Assembly (NCBI GenBank): GCA_009712635.1
Contig: WASS01000023.1
Location: forward strand, 37,722-101,721
Direction of reading: 5' to 3'
DNA length: 64,000 nt
Source: Hungatella sp.
GTDB taxonomy: Bacteria; Bacillota; Clostridia; Lachnospirales; Lachnospiraceae
Shown in pieces: positions 27,386 through 35,809 of the stretch. Both the position numbers and the translations under genes were made by a program. The notes below the pieces were generated by a model. It made no database searches. It was given only the letters and a program-made list of their open reading frames with translations, and was not told the DNA's origin. Each line of letters opens with the position of its first letter. The stretch's first letter is position 1.

Positions 27386-28660
27386 TTATCGAATAATTCC
27401 ATAAATTCCGATTGTTGCTAAAATGGCATTTGCAATTACGCAAACAAATGCGATCAAAAACAAACGGCCGAACAGTTTATTCTGCTCCTGATCTTTGTCC
27501 TCAGCGCTTGACGCTGTCATATATGCCGCCAGGATCAGTCCGCCTCCGGTAGATGCCGGGCTGAATGCTGCTGATAAGGAAGAAGTGATTACCACACTGG
27601 CAAGCTCTGTAAAACCTGCATTTCCAGTTCCTAATGACTGTACAATCGGTCCAAGAGTGGGAATCATGGAAGGCATTACCACACCAGTAGTTGAGCTGAA
27701 GAATGATAAAATAGAAGCACTGATTCCAATAATCGGAGCCGCTGTCTTTGGTGTCATAATAGATAAAAGTCCTTTTGACATCAGATCCAGTCCGCCTAGT
27801 TCAATTACAACGTTCATTAACACACCTACACCACAGATTAAAAGGAGTGTTCCCCAAGGTACCTTTACCAACGCTTTCTTTTCATCCGTTACGCCTAAAA
27901 TTACCAATGCTGCTGCAACAAAAAATGAAGCAAGTCCTACGTTAATATTCAGGCCAACAACCATGACCACCATAACCAGTACGCCAATGATTGTGATCCA
28001 CTGCTGTTTATTCAGATGCTCTTTGACTTTCAGTGAAATATTGTTATTGTCCGCAGGTTTAATTTTCCAGATCTTATAATAAATAGAGAAACCTATCATA
28101 AGAATGGTGGACCATAAAATACAGTTCCACATAACTGGGATTTCAAATCCGGTAAAACCTGCCTCTGTTCCAAGCTTCTCCATCAATACTCCCGGAGGAG
28201 TTAATGGGGACAGGGTAAAACCATTGGCTGCCACTTTAGCCGCCAAAGCAAATAACAATGGATTTTCTCCCATGCTGACTGCAATCGTTACTGCAACAAC
28301 TGTCATTAAGTTTCCTACCGCGATATTGCCTGGCCCGATAATCGTCAGGAATCCAGCTACAAGGAATATAATGACCGGAACCAGATAAGTTCTCTTTCCT
28401 GCCAGTCCGATTCCTTTTTTTGCAACAAGCTCCAGCGTACCATTCACCTGTGCAACGCTGAACAAAAACGATACCCCTACCAATGTAATAAATAATTTCG
28501 CATCAAAACCGGCCAGTACCTTGCTGTCACTTAGCCCCCCCAATCTAGCAAGAATCAACGCTGATCCAATTGCCAGAACACCAATATTGCACTTTTTAAC
28601 AAACCCAATTGCCACTACTACAAATAAAAATAGAATTGCTATAATATCTATGTAGTTCAT
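27386..28660 (-). CDS. MatC/SLC13-like di- or tricarboxylate carrier
   Basis: A 424-residue integral membrane protein with about 11-13 hydrophobic segments. Its beginning (NYIDIIAILFLFVVVAIGF, KKCNIGVLAIGSALILARLG) fits the MatC N-terminal domain, and later loops such as IIGPGNIAVGNLMTV, NGFTLSPLTPPGVLMEKLG and FFSSTTGVVMPSMIPTL fit ion-coupled carboxylate carriers. It is the first gene of the operon carrier-prpF-hydratase-citDEFGC and likely imports the substrate. GAGGTGGAG is the ribosome site. No binding protein or ATPase accompanies it. Confidence 0.87.
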   Translation of the reverse strand: MNYIDIIAILFLFVVVAIGFVKKCNIGVLAIGSALILARLGGLSDSKVLAGFDAKLFITLVGVSFLFSVAQVNGTLELVAKKGIGLAGKRTYLVPVIIFLVAGFLTIIGPGNIAVGNLMTVVAVTIAVSMGENPLLFALAAKVAANGFTLSPLTPPGVLMEKLGTEAGFTGFEIPVMWNCILWSTILMIGFSIYYKIWKIKPADNNNISLKVKEHLNKQQWITIIGVLVMVVMVVGLNINVGLASFFVAAALVILGVTDEKKALVKVPWGTLLLICGVGVLMNVVIELGGLDLMSKGLLSIMTPKTAAPIIGISASILSFFSSTTGVVMPSMIPTLGPIVQSLGTGNAGFTELASVVITSSLSAAFSPASTGGGLILAAYMTASSAEDKDQEQNKLFGRLFLIAFVCVIANAILATIGIYGIIR

Positions 28661-28748
28661 GCCTTCTCCACCTCATTATTAAATTTTATCTAACGGTTAC
28701 CATCTCTGAATTATAATTCGATCGATATGGTAAATATAACATCTTCTT

Positions 28749-28798
28749 AACTATATGTCTAATTCATGTTTTTCATAAAAACTATAGTTAATTACTAT
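28749..28798. promoter_or_regulatory. Candidate LysR operator of the tricarboxylate operon
   Basis: In the 192-base divergent spacer, AACTATA occurs at 28749-28755 and 28780-28786, 31 bases apart (three helical turns). The second copy overlaps the inverted repeat ATAGT-TAATT-ACTAT (28784-28798), which fits the T-N11-A form of LysR sites. Confidence 0.5.
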
Positions 28799-28852
28799 AA
28801 TTTTATTGTTTTTTTGATTTGCTTCAGGTAAAATAGAGGAAGAGGTGATACC

Positions 28853-29761
28853 ATGGATTTTAAAGATTTGAGTTATGTTTTAGCTGTTGCCAAGTATCAG
28901 AATATAACAAAAGCAGCCAATTCCCTTTATATTTCCCAGCCTACCCTTACCAAGTTCCTGCAAAGTCTGGAAAGCAGCCTTGGACAGAAGCTGTTTAAAA
29001 AAATTGGAAACCGTTTCATACTGACCTATGCCGGGGAACGATACGTGAAAAAAGCCGGAGAAATCCTCCAGCTGAAAAAAGAATTGGACAATGAACTGTC
29101 AGATATTATTAAGAGCAATATCGGGGTATTAAATATTGCATTTCCAGTTATGCGGGGAACTTATATGCTCCCCTGTACTCTGCCTATCTTCAAGAGTCTG
29201 TATCCAAATGTCATTATTAGTATTAAGGAGTCCGCTTCAACCACTCTGGAAAGCATGATTCTCTCCGGTGAGACAGATCTGGCCTTTTTCAACAAACCTG
29301 TGAAAAGTCCTGATGTTGATTATGAGGTCATCAGCCATGAAGAAATGCTTCTTGTCATGTCAAAAAAACATCCGCTGGCGGATCAGGGAATAAACAGGGA
29401 CGATTGCAATCACCAGTGGTTTGACTTAAGTCTTCTCAAGGATGAAATATTAATTCTTCAGGAGACCGATCAGCGTTCTCGTCAGACAATTGAACGTGTC
29501 TTTCAGCAGGTTGGCTTCCAGCCTGATAAAATGCTGATTACAAGCAATATCCGGGCAGGAGCAGAGCTGGCTTCCAGAAATTATGGAGTCACTTTTGTCA
29601 CAGATACCCATTTAAAGCATATGAATTTTCTTGATAAACTGATCTGTTTCTCCTTTGGAACGCCAAATACCATGGTTGACTTTGTAGCTGCTTACCGGAA
29701 AGGATCGTATTTGAATTATCATGCAAATGAATATATTAAAATAGTAAAAGACTTCACATAA
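28853..29761 (+). CDS. LysR-family regulator of the tricarboxylate operon
   Basis: A 302-residue LysR protein. The winged helix is at residues 1-60 (LSYVLAVAKYQNITKAANSL, then YISQPTLTKFLQSLESSLG), and the effector domain starts near 90 (GVLNIAFPVMRGTYMLP). GAAGAGGTG precedes the ATG by six bases. It is divergent from the carrier-prpF-hydratase-cit operon, the usual place for its activator; E. coli YbhD sits in the same position next to ybhHIJ. Confidence 0.92.
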   Translation: MDFKDLSYVLAVAKYQNITKAANSLYISQPTLTKFLQSLESSLGQKLFKKIGNRFILTYAGERYVKKAGEILQLKKELDNELSDIIKSNIGVLNIAFPVMRGTYMLPCTLPIFKSLYPNVIISIKESASTTLESMILSGETDLAFFNKPVKSPDVDYEVISHEEMLLVMSKKHPLADQGINRDDCNHQWFDLSLLKDEILILQETDQRSRQTIERVFQQVGFQPDKMLITSNIRAGAELASRNYGVTFVTDTHLKHMNFLDKLICFSFGTPNTMVDFVAAYRKGSYLNYHANEYIKIVKDFT

Positions 29762-29778
29762 TAGAATCAAAGAATGAA

Positions 29779-29814
29779 AAAAGCTGTCCGGCGGACAAGT
29801 GCCGGACAGCTTTT
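29779..29814. terminator. Bidirectional terminator
   Basis: AAAAGCTGTCCGGC and GCCGGACAGCTTTT form a perfect 14-bp stem with an eight-base loop between the convergent LysR and nitroreductase genes. Confidence 0.93.
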
Positions 29815-29823
29815 AAACGATTA

Positions 29824-30399
29824 TTACTTCTTTACAACGACTCTCTTATTAATATCTTCTTTCTCTTTCCCATCTGGTTCTGCACCGATGCCTCCAAATG
29901 GCATCTGCCCGATCAGCTTCCAGCCAGCCGGAATGTCAAACAATCTGGCAACCGCCTCGTTGATAACCGGATTATAATGCTGAAGAGATGCTCCCACACC
30001 CACTTCCCGCAAAGCAGTCCAGATATTGGACTGAAGCATACCGTTGGACTGATTCGCCCAAACCGGGAAGTTATCTGCATAGAGGGCGAACTGCTCCTGA
30101 TATGACTTTATAAGTTCTTCATCGATAAAATAAAGAATGGTTCCATACCCGTTCTTAAAGGAATCGGTCTTACTTTTATCCACCTGCCCGCCAAATGCTT
30201 CATAGGCACTGTCCCACAGCTGATCCTGCTTCTCTCCAAGTGCAACCACAACTCTGGCACTCTTCATATTGAACGCATCCGGCGTCGCTTCTGTCACCTT
30301 TCTGATAATATCCAGTACTTCCTCTTCTGATACAGGAAGCTCACGGTTGATATTATAATAGGTTCTTCTCTTCTCAAGGCTCTGAATAAATGACATCAT
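29824..30399 (-). CDS. Nitroreductase-family FMN oxidoreductase
   Basis: A 191-residue nitroreductase-fold protein. The N-terminus KRRTYYNINRELPVSEEEV carries the FMN-contacting RRTYY pattern, and NMKSARVVVALG and WTALREVGVGASLQHYNPV are typical of the fungal/bacterial HBN1-like subgroup. It reduces nitro or quinone compounds with NAD(P)H; the physiological substrate is unknown. AAGGAGG lies seven bases before ATGATG. Confidence 0.9.
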   Translation of the reverse strand: MMSFIQSLEKRRTYYNINRELPVSEEEVLDIIRKVTEATPDAFNMKSARVVVALGEKQDQLWDSAYEAFGGQVDKSKTDSFKNGYGTILYFIDEELIKSYQEQFALYADNFPVWANQSNGMLQSNIWTALREVGVGASLQHYNPVINEAVARLFDIPAGWKLIGQMPFGGIGAEPDGKEKEDINKRVVVKK

Positions 30400-30553
30400 G
30401 TTTGTTCCTCCTTATTTTATATGAAACCACTATGAGAATCATCTCACTTCTCACGTGTTTTATTCATGTAACAATTATTATAGTAAAATACTACCATATT
30501 ATTCTACGTAAGTCAATATAGTTTTAATAAATTATATTTAACAAAATTAATTA

Positions 30554-32086
30554 TCAATAAGATCCGATATCGATCACTCTGTCCACCCAGTCCCTGTAAA
30601 AGGAATTTTCATGGGAAACCAGCAAAACAGTGCCGGAAAATTCCATTAGTGCCTCTTTGAGTGCCAGTTTTGCCTGTACATCCAGATGATTGGTTGGCTC
30701 ATCCAGGATTAAAAAATTATAAGTTCTTCCTGTCAGAAGACATAGCTTAACTTTTGCCTGTTCCCCTCCGCTTAAGGTCCCTACAGGCTGCAGCGCATGT
30801 TTTTTTGATATCCCGTTTTGAGCCAGTTTTTTTCTCACTTCCATTCTCTCCAGCAATGGGAAATGATCCGATACGATTTCTAAGGGCGTCAGACTGTCAT
30901 TTTCCCATACCTGATCCTGCTCATAATACCCGATGACTGCCTTTGCAGAAAAACAATAATTACCGCTTATGGCAGGAATCTGATTCATCAGGGTTTTTAG
31001 CAGCGTAGATTTACCCGCTCCATTAAATCCCGTTATCACCACCTTTTCCCCCTCTCTCATAGAAAAATTCACACAGGACAAAACAGGTGAACCGTATCCT
31101 ACAGTCAGATTTGATACCTTCAGTTTTCCTGCCGAAGGAAGCGTCCCCTGATCAAACCGGAAAAAAGGTCTGATTTCTTTTTGATCCAGTGCCTCCATTC
31201 GTTCCAAATGGTCAAGCTGCTTCTGCCTGCCTCTTGCCATTTTGGATTTTCTTCCTGCTATATTTTTACGGATAAATTCTTCAGTCTTTTTAATCTCTTT
31301 TTGCTGTGCGCAGTATTGCCTTGTATAATTTTCCCGAAGCTGGGTCTTCTTTTTCAAAAATTCTCCGTAAGATCCAAAATATTTTACTACTCTTTTTTGA
31401 TCAATATCACAAATCCAGTTTGTAGTTTTGGTCAGAAATCCCTCGTCATGAGAGATCACCATAAATGCCTGTTCGATCCCGCTTAAATAATCCTGAAGCC
31501 ATACAATATGATCATGATCCAAAAAGTTGGTGGGTTCATCTAAAAGCAAAACATCCGACTTCTCAATCAAAAGCTTTGCCATAATGACTTTTGCCCTCTG
31601 GCCACCGCTCATTTCTCCAATCCGACGGTTCAACCCAAGGGGAGAGAGTCCCAGCCCCTGACAAACCTGATCAATCTGTGAATCGATCCGGTAAAAATCA
31701 CGATGCTCCAATTGTTCCTGGCATACAGCAGCAGCCTTAAGCGCTCCTTCCTGCCCTCTGGCTGCAAGCTCATACAGCTCCATCATCTTTTTCTCCAGAA
31801 TATAGAGCTCCTCAAATGCTGTTTTTAAAAATGCTCTCATTGTCATCCCATTATCCATGCTGGCATATTGATCCAGATAACCCACTTTTGTCCCGGGATA
31901 CCACACCACTCTGCCCTGATCCGGTATGATCTGTTCTGTACAAATTTTAATCAGGGTACTTTTTCCTGTACCATTCTGCCCTGTAATTCCAATATGTTCT
32001 CCTTTATTAAGAACTAAATCTGTTTCATAAAATAACTGATTATCTCCAAATGAATGAGATAAGCCTGTAATCTCCAATAAACTCAC
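30554..32086 (-). CDS. ABC-F ATPase, antibiotic-resistance (ribosome protection) type
   Basis: A 510-residue protein with two ABC domains and no membrane segment. Walker A motifs are GQNGTGKSTLIK (about 35) and GFNGAGKSTLLK (about 345). Signatures are MSGGQRAKVIMAKLL and LSGGEQAKVKLCLL, with Walker B LLLDEPTNFLDHDH and LILDEPTNHLDVQ. The inter-domain linker is basic and long (AGRKSKMARGRQKQLDHLERM in part: SKMARGRQKQLDHLE). ABC-F factors bind the ribosomal E site and dislodge antibiotics. The long attenuator leader upstream argues for an inducible resistance gene of the Vml/Vga/CplR kind against lincosamides, pleuromutilins or streptogramin A. The drug range is inference. Confidence 0.88.
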   Translation of the reverse strand: MSLLEITGLSHSFGDNQLFYETDLVLNKGEHIGITGQNGTGKSTLIKICTEQIIPDQGRVVWYPGTKVGYLDQYASMDNGMTMRAFLKTAFEELYILEKKMMELYELAARGQEGALKAAAVCQEQLEHRDFYRIDSQIDQVCQGLGLSPLGLNRRIGEMSGGQRAKVIMAKLLIEKSDVLLLDEPTNFLDHDHIVWLQDYLSGIEQAFMVISHDEGFLTKTTNWICDIDQKRVVKYFGSYGEFLKKKTQLRENYTRQYCAQQKEIKKTEEFIRKNIAGRKSKMARGRQKQLDHLERMEALDQKEIRPFFRFDQGTLPSAGKLKVSNLTVGYGSPVLSCVNFSMREGEKVVITGFNGAGKSTLLKTLMNQIPAISGNYCFSAKAVIGYYEQDQVWENDSLTPLEIVSDHFPLLERMEVRKKLAQNGISKKHALQPVGTLSGGEQAKVKLCLLTGRTYNFLILDEPTNHLDVQAKLALKEALMEFSGTVLLVSHENSFYRDWVDRVIDIGSY

Positions 32087-32171
32087 GTCTTACTTCCTTC
32101 TTTCCTGTGTTCATTTCAAATACAGACCGTTTCCTCTTTCAATCCTAATATCCCCTCTGCTAAATTGTAAT

Positions 32172-32214
32172 AAAAAACAGAAGACCTGGATCAAACTTTC
32201 TCAGCCTTCTGTTT
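32172..32214 (-). terminator. Attenuator terminator B in ABC-F leader
   Basis: On the minus strand AAACAGAAG pairs with CTTCTGTTT, followed by TTTTTT. It is the second of two terminators between the leader peptide and the ABC-F gene. Confidence 0.8.
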
Positions 32215-32225
32215 CAACTTAATAC

Positions 32226-32264
32226 AACAAAAGGCCATGAACAATTAAAACATTGTCCATGACC
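32226..32264 (-). terminator. Attenuator terminator A in ABC-F leader
   Basis: On the minus strand GGTCATGGACAAT pairs with ATTGTTCATGGCC over a six-base loop, followed by TTTTGTTGT. Confidence 0.85.
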
Positions 32265-32271
32265 CTTCACC

Positions 32272-32335
32272 GCAAAAAGAAGCAGGGAAAACAGGCATCA
32301 AAAGAAGAAACAGCCTGTAACGCTGTTCTTTTTGC
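32272..32335 (-). promoter_or_regulatory. Long hairpin in ABC-F leader RNA
   Basis: GCAAAAAGAA and TTCTTTTTGC form a perfect 10-bp outer stem, with an inner ACAGGC/GCCTGT stem. It lies just after the leader-peptide stop and may switch pairing depending on where the ribosome stalls. Confidence 0.6.
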
Positions 32336-32367
32336 TGCACTGTTTCCCGATGAATCTTATAAGCGTA

Positions 32368-32460
32368 TCAGTAACCGCCATACTCTGTACAATGTTTCAC
32401 CGGGTTGATTTGTACAGAGCTCATTCGTCTTGTCAGTTGATCGCTAATAAAAAAATTCAT
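32368..32460 (-). CDS. Leader peptide of the ABC-F attenuator
   Basis: A 30-codon frame opens with ATG at 32460, seven bases after AAGGAG, and stops with TGA at 32368-32370. The product starts MNFFISDQLTRRMSS and ends HCTEYGGY. The coding sequence holds an internal hairpin (GTACAGAG at 32383-32390 complement with CTCTGTAC at 32412-32419 complement). Its place after a strong promoter and before two terminators fits a peptide whose translation is stalled by an antibiotic, letting transcription read into the ABC-F gene. Confidence 0.75.
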   Translation of the reverse strand: MNFFISDQLTRRMSSVQINPVKHCTEYGGY

Positions 32461-32481
32461 ATCTGCTCTCCTTGCCTTTGA

Positions 32482-33669
32482 TTAAATGACTATATCACTA
32501 TCTTGTTTTTCTGTCAACCCAGGCACATTTCTTTCAGGCTTCCCTCCTGCGGGAATCAGTTTCCACACAAGTATACTGATAGCAGTCAGGAAAACAGCAC
32601 ATAGAAAATAGGGTGCCTTTCCCCCGGCAAGTAAAAAAACACTTCCTCCAATAAAAGGACCAATGATTCCGCCCAGACTGGTGCTAAGCATATACTTTCC
32701 ATAAAAATCTCCCATTACCTGCTCCGGAACTCCTTGCACAAAAATTGCATCCAAAGAATAGTCCTGTGCCGTAAGTGCTATCTGATACAAGGTCCAGACA
32801 ATTGCAAATATCTGCAGATTGGGACTGAAAACCAGCATAACCATGAAAACAGCCGCAATCAGAGTAGCAGAAAAAATTGTTTTCTTATAGCCCAGCTTAT
32901 CTCCAATCTGCCCAATCCTCGGACTTAAAAAGGCAGTAATAATTACCGGCACCATAAAGACGAATCCAATTGCCTGCATATCCACATGATATGACGCCAT
33001 CATATATGGAATCACTAAAACTCCCACCAGGCTGACCGGTATACAATATAAAAGATTCAACATCCAGATCTTCTGTTCCAAGGGAGTATAGACCACTTTC
33101 CCAGCCCTGGAAGCCGGTTCACTTGCATGAGAAGGTTTCTTTATAAATACAAGAAGCAGCGAAACAAATGCAAAAGCAGAACTGATTAAAAAGATCTTGC
33201 TCCAACCCTCTAAAAAATCAGTGCGGTTTAGTATATAAAATGTCAGCCCGATTCCTATGATTCCGCCCAACTGCCGGTTCCCGCCATATCTTCCAAGCCC
33301 TTTTGCAAAACTTGTTTTCTCAGCTGTAATCAGGCTGACGGCTGAAATTGTTAAGAGAATCCCTGCCGCACCCTGTACCAATCCTGCAGCCAGTAAATAT
33401 CCCATACCTCTTGCCTGGGAATATAAAAAATAAGCGATCCCATATAGAAGCATGGCACAGCACAGTACCATAAAACGGCTGTAACGGTCTGAAATCTTCC
33501 CAATCAGTAATCTCATCACCAGCGCTGAAAATGAATAAACGGAATACAGAATGCTTAACTGAAACACGGTGTAACCCAGCTCTGTGGTATAGGCAGGCAG
33601 TAAAAAGTCAAAAACCAGGCATGGCAGAGAAACCAGAACAATTGATAATGCTACTTTTTCATACTTCAT
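32482..33669 (-). CDS. Major facilitator superfamily transporter
   Basis: A 395-residue carrier with about twelve membrane segments. The loop 2-3 motif of MFS proteins is visible as LIGKISDRYSRFMVL (about 56), and a central cytoplasmic loop around residue 195 (KKPSHASEPASRAGK) separates two six-helix halves. It may export a drug or import a metabolite; the family assignment does not tell. GGGGGGAG precedes the ATG. It is 12 bases downstream of the HD-GYP gene and may be cotranscribed with it. Confidence 0.85.
   Translation of the reverse strand: MKYEKVALSIVLVSLPCLVFDFLLPAYTTELGYTVFQLSILYSVYSFSALVMRLLIGKISDRYSRFMVLCCAMLLYGIAYFLYSQARGMGYLLAAGLVQGAAGILLTISAVSLITAEKTSFAKGLGRYGGNRQLGGIIGIGLTFYILNRTDFLEGWSKIFLISSAFAFVSLLLVFIKKPSHASEPASRAGKVVYTPLEQKIWMLNLLYCIPVSLVGVLVIPYMMASYHVDMQAIGFVFMVPVIITAFLSPRIGQIGDKLGYKKTIFSATLIAAVFMVMLVFSPNLQIFAIVWTLYQIALTAQDYSLDAIFVQGVPEQVMGDFYGKYMLSTSLGGIIGPFIGGSVFLLAGGKAPYFLCAVFLTAISILVWKLIPAGGKPERNVPGLTEKQDSDIVI
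32489..32517 (-). promoter_or_regulatory. Strong promoter of the ABC-F leader
   Basis: On the minus strand TTGACA (32512-32517) and TATAGT (32489-32494) are separated by exactly 17 bases. The promoter lies in the last codons of the MFS gene, so the leader RNA would start close to 32482 and run about 395 bases to the ABC-F start. Confidence 0.85.
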
Positions 33670-33681
33670 AGACTCCCCCCG

Positions 33682-34893
33682 TTAAACAGAATCAAAAGCC
33701 TGTTCTATATCCTTTGTAATACCGGAATCCACAAAACCACTGTTTGCCATATCAGAAAGTACCTTAACAGCCTGACTATGGGACATTCCAGTCCGGTAAG
33801 GACGATCCTCCGTAAGTGCCTGGTACACATCGAGACAGCCCATCATTCGGGAATTAAAATCCAGTTCATCCCCTGTTTTACCAAAGGGATATCCCTTCCC
33901 GTTCAGCTTTTCATGGTGGTTGGCCGCCCATTCTGTGATGTCCTCAAATCCCCTGATGTTCTCAAGTGCAACTCTTGTATAATACACATGTTTTTTTATT
34001 GTCTCAAATTCCTCCGGTGTCAGGGCACGGGGAACGTCAAGAATACTGTTTGGCACAGCCAGCTTCCCTAAATCATGTAAATCAGCTGCAATAATCAGCC
34101 TGGCTGTCTCCACCTGATCCTTATTATAATATTCTGCCATTCGAACCGCTTTTTCCGCCAGGCCTTTGGAATGGCGTCTGGTGAAGCTGGATTTACAGTC
34201 GACAATTCTGGAAAACACACCGGTTACCTGACGGATCTTATCCAGAGGCACCTCCATCTCAAAAGACGGAATCACTTCATCAAGTGCCTGTTCAATCCTG
34301 TCATTGCTTAGATTATTCCAGACTGACTGATCTTTTACCATCTGATCAAGAACTTTGGCAAGCTGGGGACAAACCATACCTGCCTGACAAATCGACAGCC
34401 ATTTTAGCACTTCTACATGAGAATAATCTCCGTCTGCATACTTAAAATAGTTTTCAAAACTGTCAGCCGCTGCAATAATCTGGGAAATGAGGGGTATTTC
34501 ATCTCCTTTTAACCCGAAATACCCATTTCCGTCATAACGCTCATGATGATAGAGAATTATATCCTGAGGTTTTGTCAGAAACGGGTAGTCTTTTACATTC
34601 TTTTCTCCAATCACACAATGGCCTCTGGTGCCTTCGAACCTGGTTACTGCATGATCCCATTCCTGGGGAAGCTGTTCATAAAGGCTCGATTCACTTATAC
34701 CGTTATCATGTAGGATGGAAAGCGCGGCTGCATCATAAATCTCTTCCTCTGATAAATTCATCCTTCTGGCTATGCATACGGTTAAATAAGCCGTTCTCTT
34801 TCCATGATTAGACTGCATTCCCAGCCGGTCCATCTCCACAAAATCCAATGCAAAGGAAACAGCTATTAAAAAATCATTTAAGCTGAATTGCAT
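33682..34893 (-). CDS. Tandem HD / HD-GYP domain phosphohydrolase
   Basis: A 403-residue cytosolic protein with two HD domains. The first (about 25-165) has LSILHDNG and YHHERYDGNGYFG, so GYP has become GYF. The second (about 225-385) has ADLHDLGKLAVP, NHHEKLNGKGYP and DVYQALTEDRPYR, close to canonical HD-GYP. Metal-ligand histidines and aspartates are present in both. HD-GYP proteins cleave cyclic di-GMP or, in some tandem-HD cases, cGAMP. There is no sensor or receiver domain, so its input is unknown. Confidence 0.88.
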   Translation of the reverse strand: MQFSLNDFLIAVSFALDFVEMDRLGMQSNHGKRTAYLTVCIARRMNLSEEEIYDAAALSILHDNGISESSLYEQLPQEWDHAVTRFEGTRGHCVIGEKNVKDYPFLTKPQDIILYHHERYDGNGYFGLKGDEIPLISQIIAAADSFENYFKYADGDYSHVEVLKWLSICQAGMVCPQLAKVLDQMVKDQSVWNNLSNDRIEQALDEVIPSFEMEVPLDKIRQVTGVFSRIVDCKSSFTRRHSKGLAEKAVRMAEYYNKDQVETARLIIAADLHDLGKLAVPNSILDVPRALTPEEFETIKKHVYYTRVALENIRGFEDITEWAANHHEKLNGKGYPFGKTGDELDFNSRMMGCLDVYQALTEDRPYRTGMSHSQAVKVLSDMANSGFVDSGITKDIEQAFDSV

Positions 34894-34986
34894 ATCGTAT
34901 GGGCTCCTTCCTTATCCAAACCAGCAGATTACCTGTCTACTGGTAAATTCTGTATAAGTTTATTTTAAATCAGCCTGGGATGTCTG

Positions 34987-35796
34987 TCAACCAGAATGGG
35001 CTCCATGCATGCTCCTTCCTCTGCCATGGGGAATGAGTAAAGGTGTTCCAAATAATGGGTCTGTTGAGATCTCACATTCCAGATGAAAGACTTTTCTGAC
35101 TGTCTCTGCAGTCATAACCTCTTCCGGAGCTCCCTCTGCATACACCCTGCGATTGCTTAACGCGACCATGTGATGACCGTAGCGGCAGGAAAGATTTAAA
35201 TCATGAAGCACCATAACGATGGTGCGTCCTTCTCTGGCATTTAAGTCATAAAGCAGATCCAGCACCTCAATCTGATGGGCAAGATCCAGATATGTAGTCG
35301 GTTCGTCTAAAAGCAGGTACTCCGTTCCCTGTGCAAGAGTCATGGCAATCCAGGCGCGCTGTCGCTGGCCGCCGGATAGAGAATCCACAGTTCTGTCAGC
35401 GATACCTGACACATTGGTATCTTCCATGGCTTTTTGAACCATTTCCTCGTCTTCTCTGGTCCATTGCCCCATAAAATTCTGATGAGGGTATCTGCCCTGT
35501 CTTACTAACTGGGAAACTGTCAGCCCCTCTGGCGCCGTCGGACCCTGAGGCAATACCGCCAGTTTTCTCGCCACAGCCTTTGTTGACATTTTAAAAATAT
35601 CCTGTCCGTCCAGAACCACGTTTCCTTTGCCTGGTCTTAACAGGCGGCAGAGTGATTTTAGCAGTGTTGATTTCCCGCACCCGTTGCTTCCCACCAGTAT
35701 GGTGATCTTTCCTTTTGGAATATGAAGATTTAATTGTTCGATAATAAGCTGGTCTCCGTAGGACAGAGATAATTGATTGGTCAATAATTCATTCAT
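34987..35796 (-). CDS. Iron-siderophore ABC transporter, ATP-binding protein
   Basis: A 269-residue FecE/FepC-type ATPase. Walker A is GSNGCGKSTLLKSLCRLL, the signature is LSGGQRQRAWIAMTLAQ, and Walker B is LLLDEPTTYLDLAHQIEVL; HDLNLSCRYGHHM follows. ATG 35796 is seven bases from AGGAG; the frame remains open upstream inside the permease gene but is not used. It ends the four-gene siderophore operon. Confidence 0.93.
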   Translation of the reverse strand: MNELLTNQLSLSYGDQLIIEQLNLHIPKGKITILVGSNGCGKSTLLKSLCRLLRPGKGNVVLDGQDIFKMSTKAVARKLAVLPQGPTAPEGLTVSQLVRQGRYPHQNFMGQWTREDEEMVQKAMEDTNVSGIADRTVDSLSGGQRQRAWIAMTLAQGTEYLLLDEPTTYLDLAHQIEVLDLLYDLNAREGRTIVMVLHDLNLSCRYGHHMVALSNRRVYAEGAPEEVMTAETVRKVFHLECEISTDPLFGTPLLIPHGRGRSMHGAHSG

Positions 35797-35809
35797 GTAT
35801 TTTCTCCTG

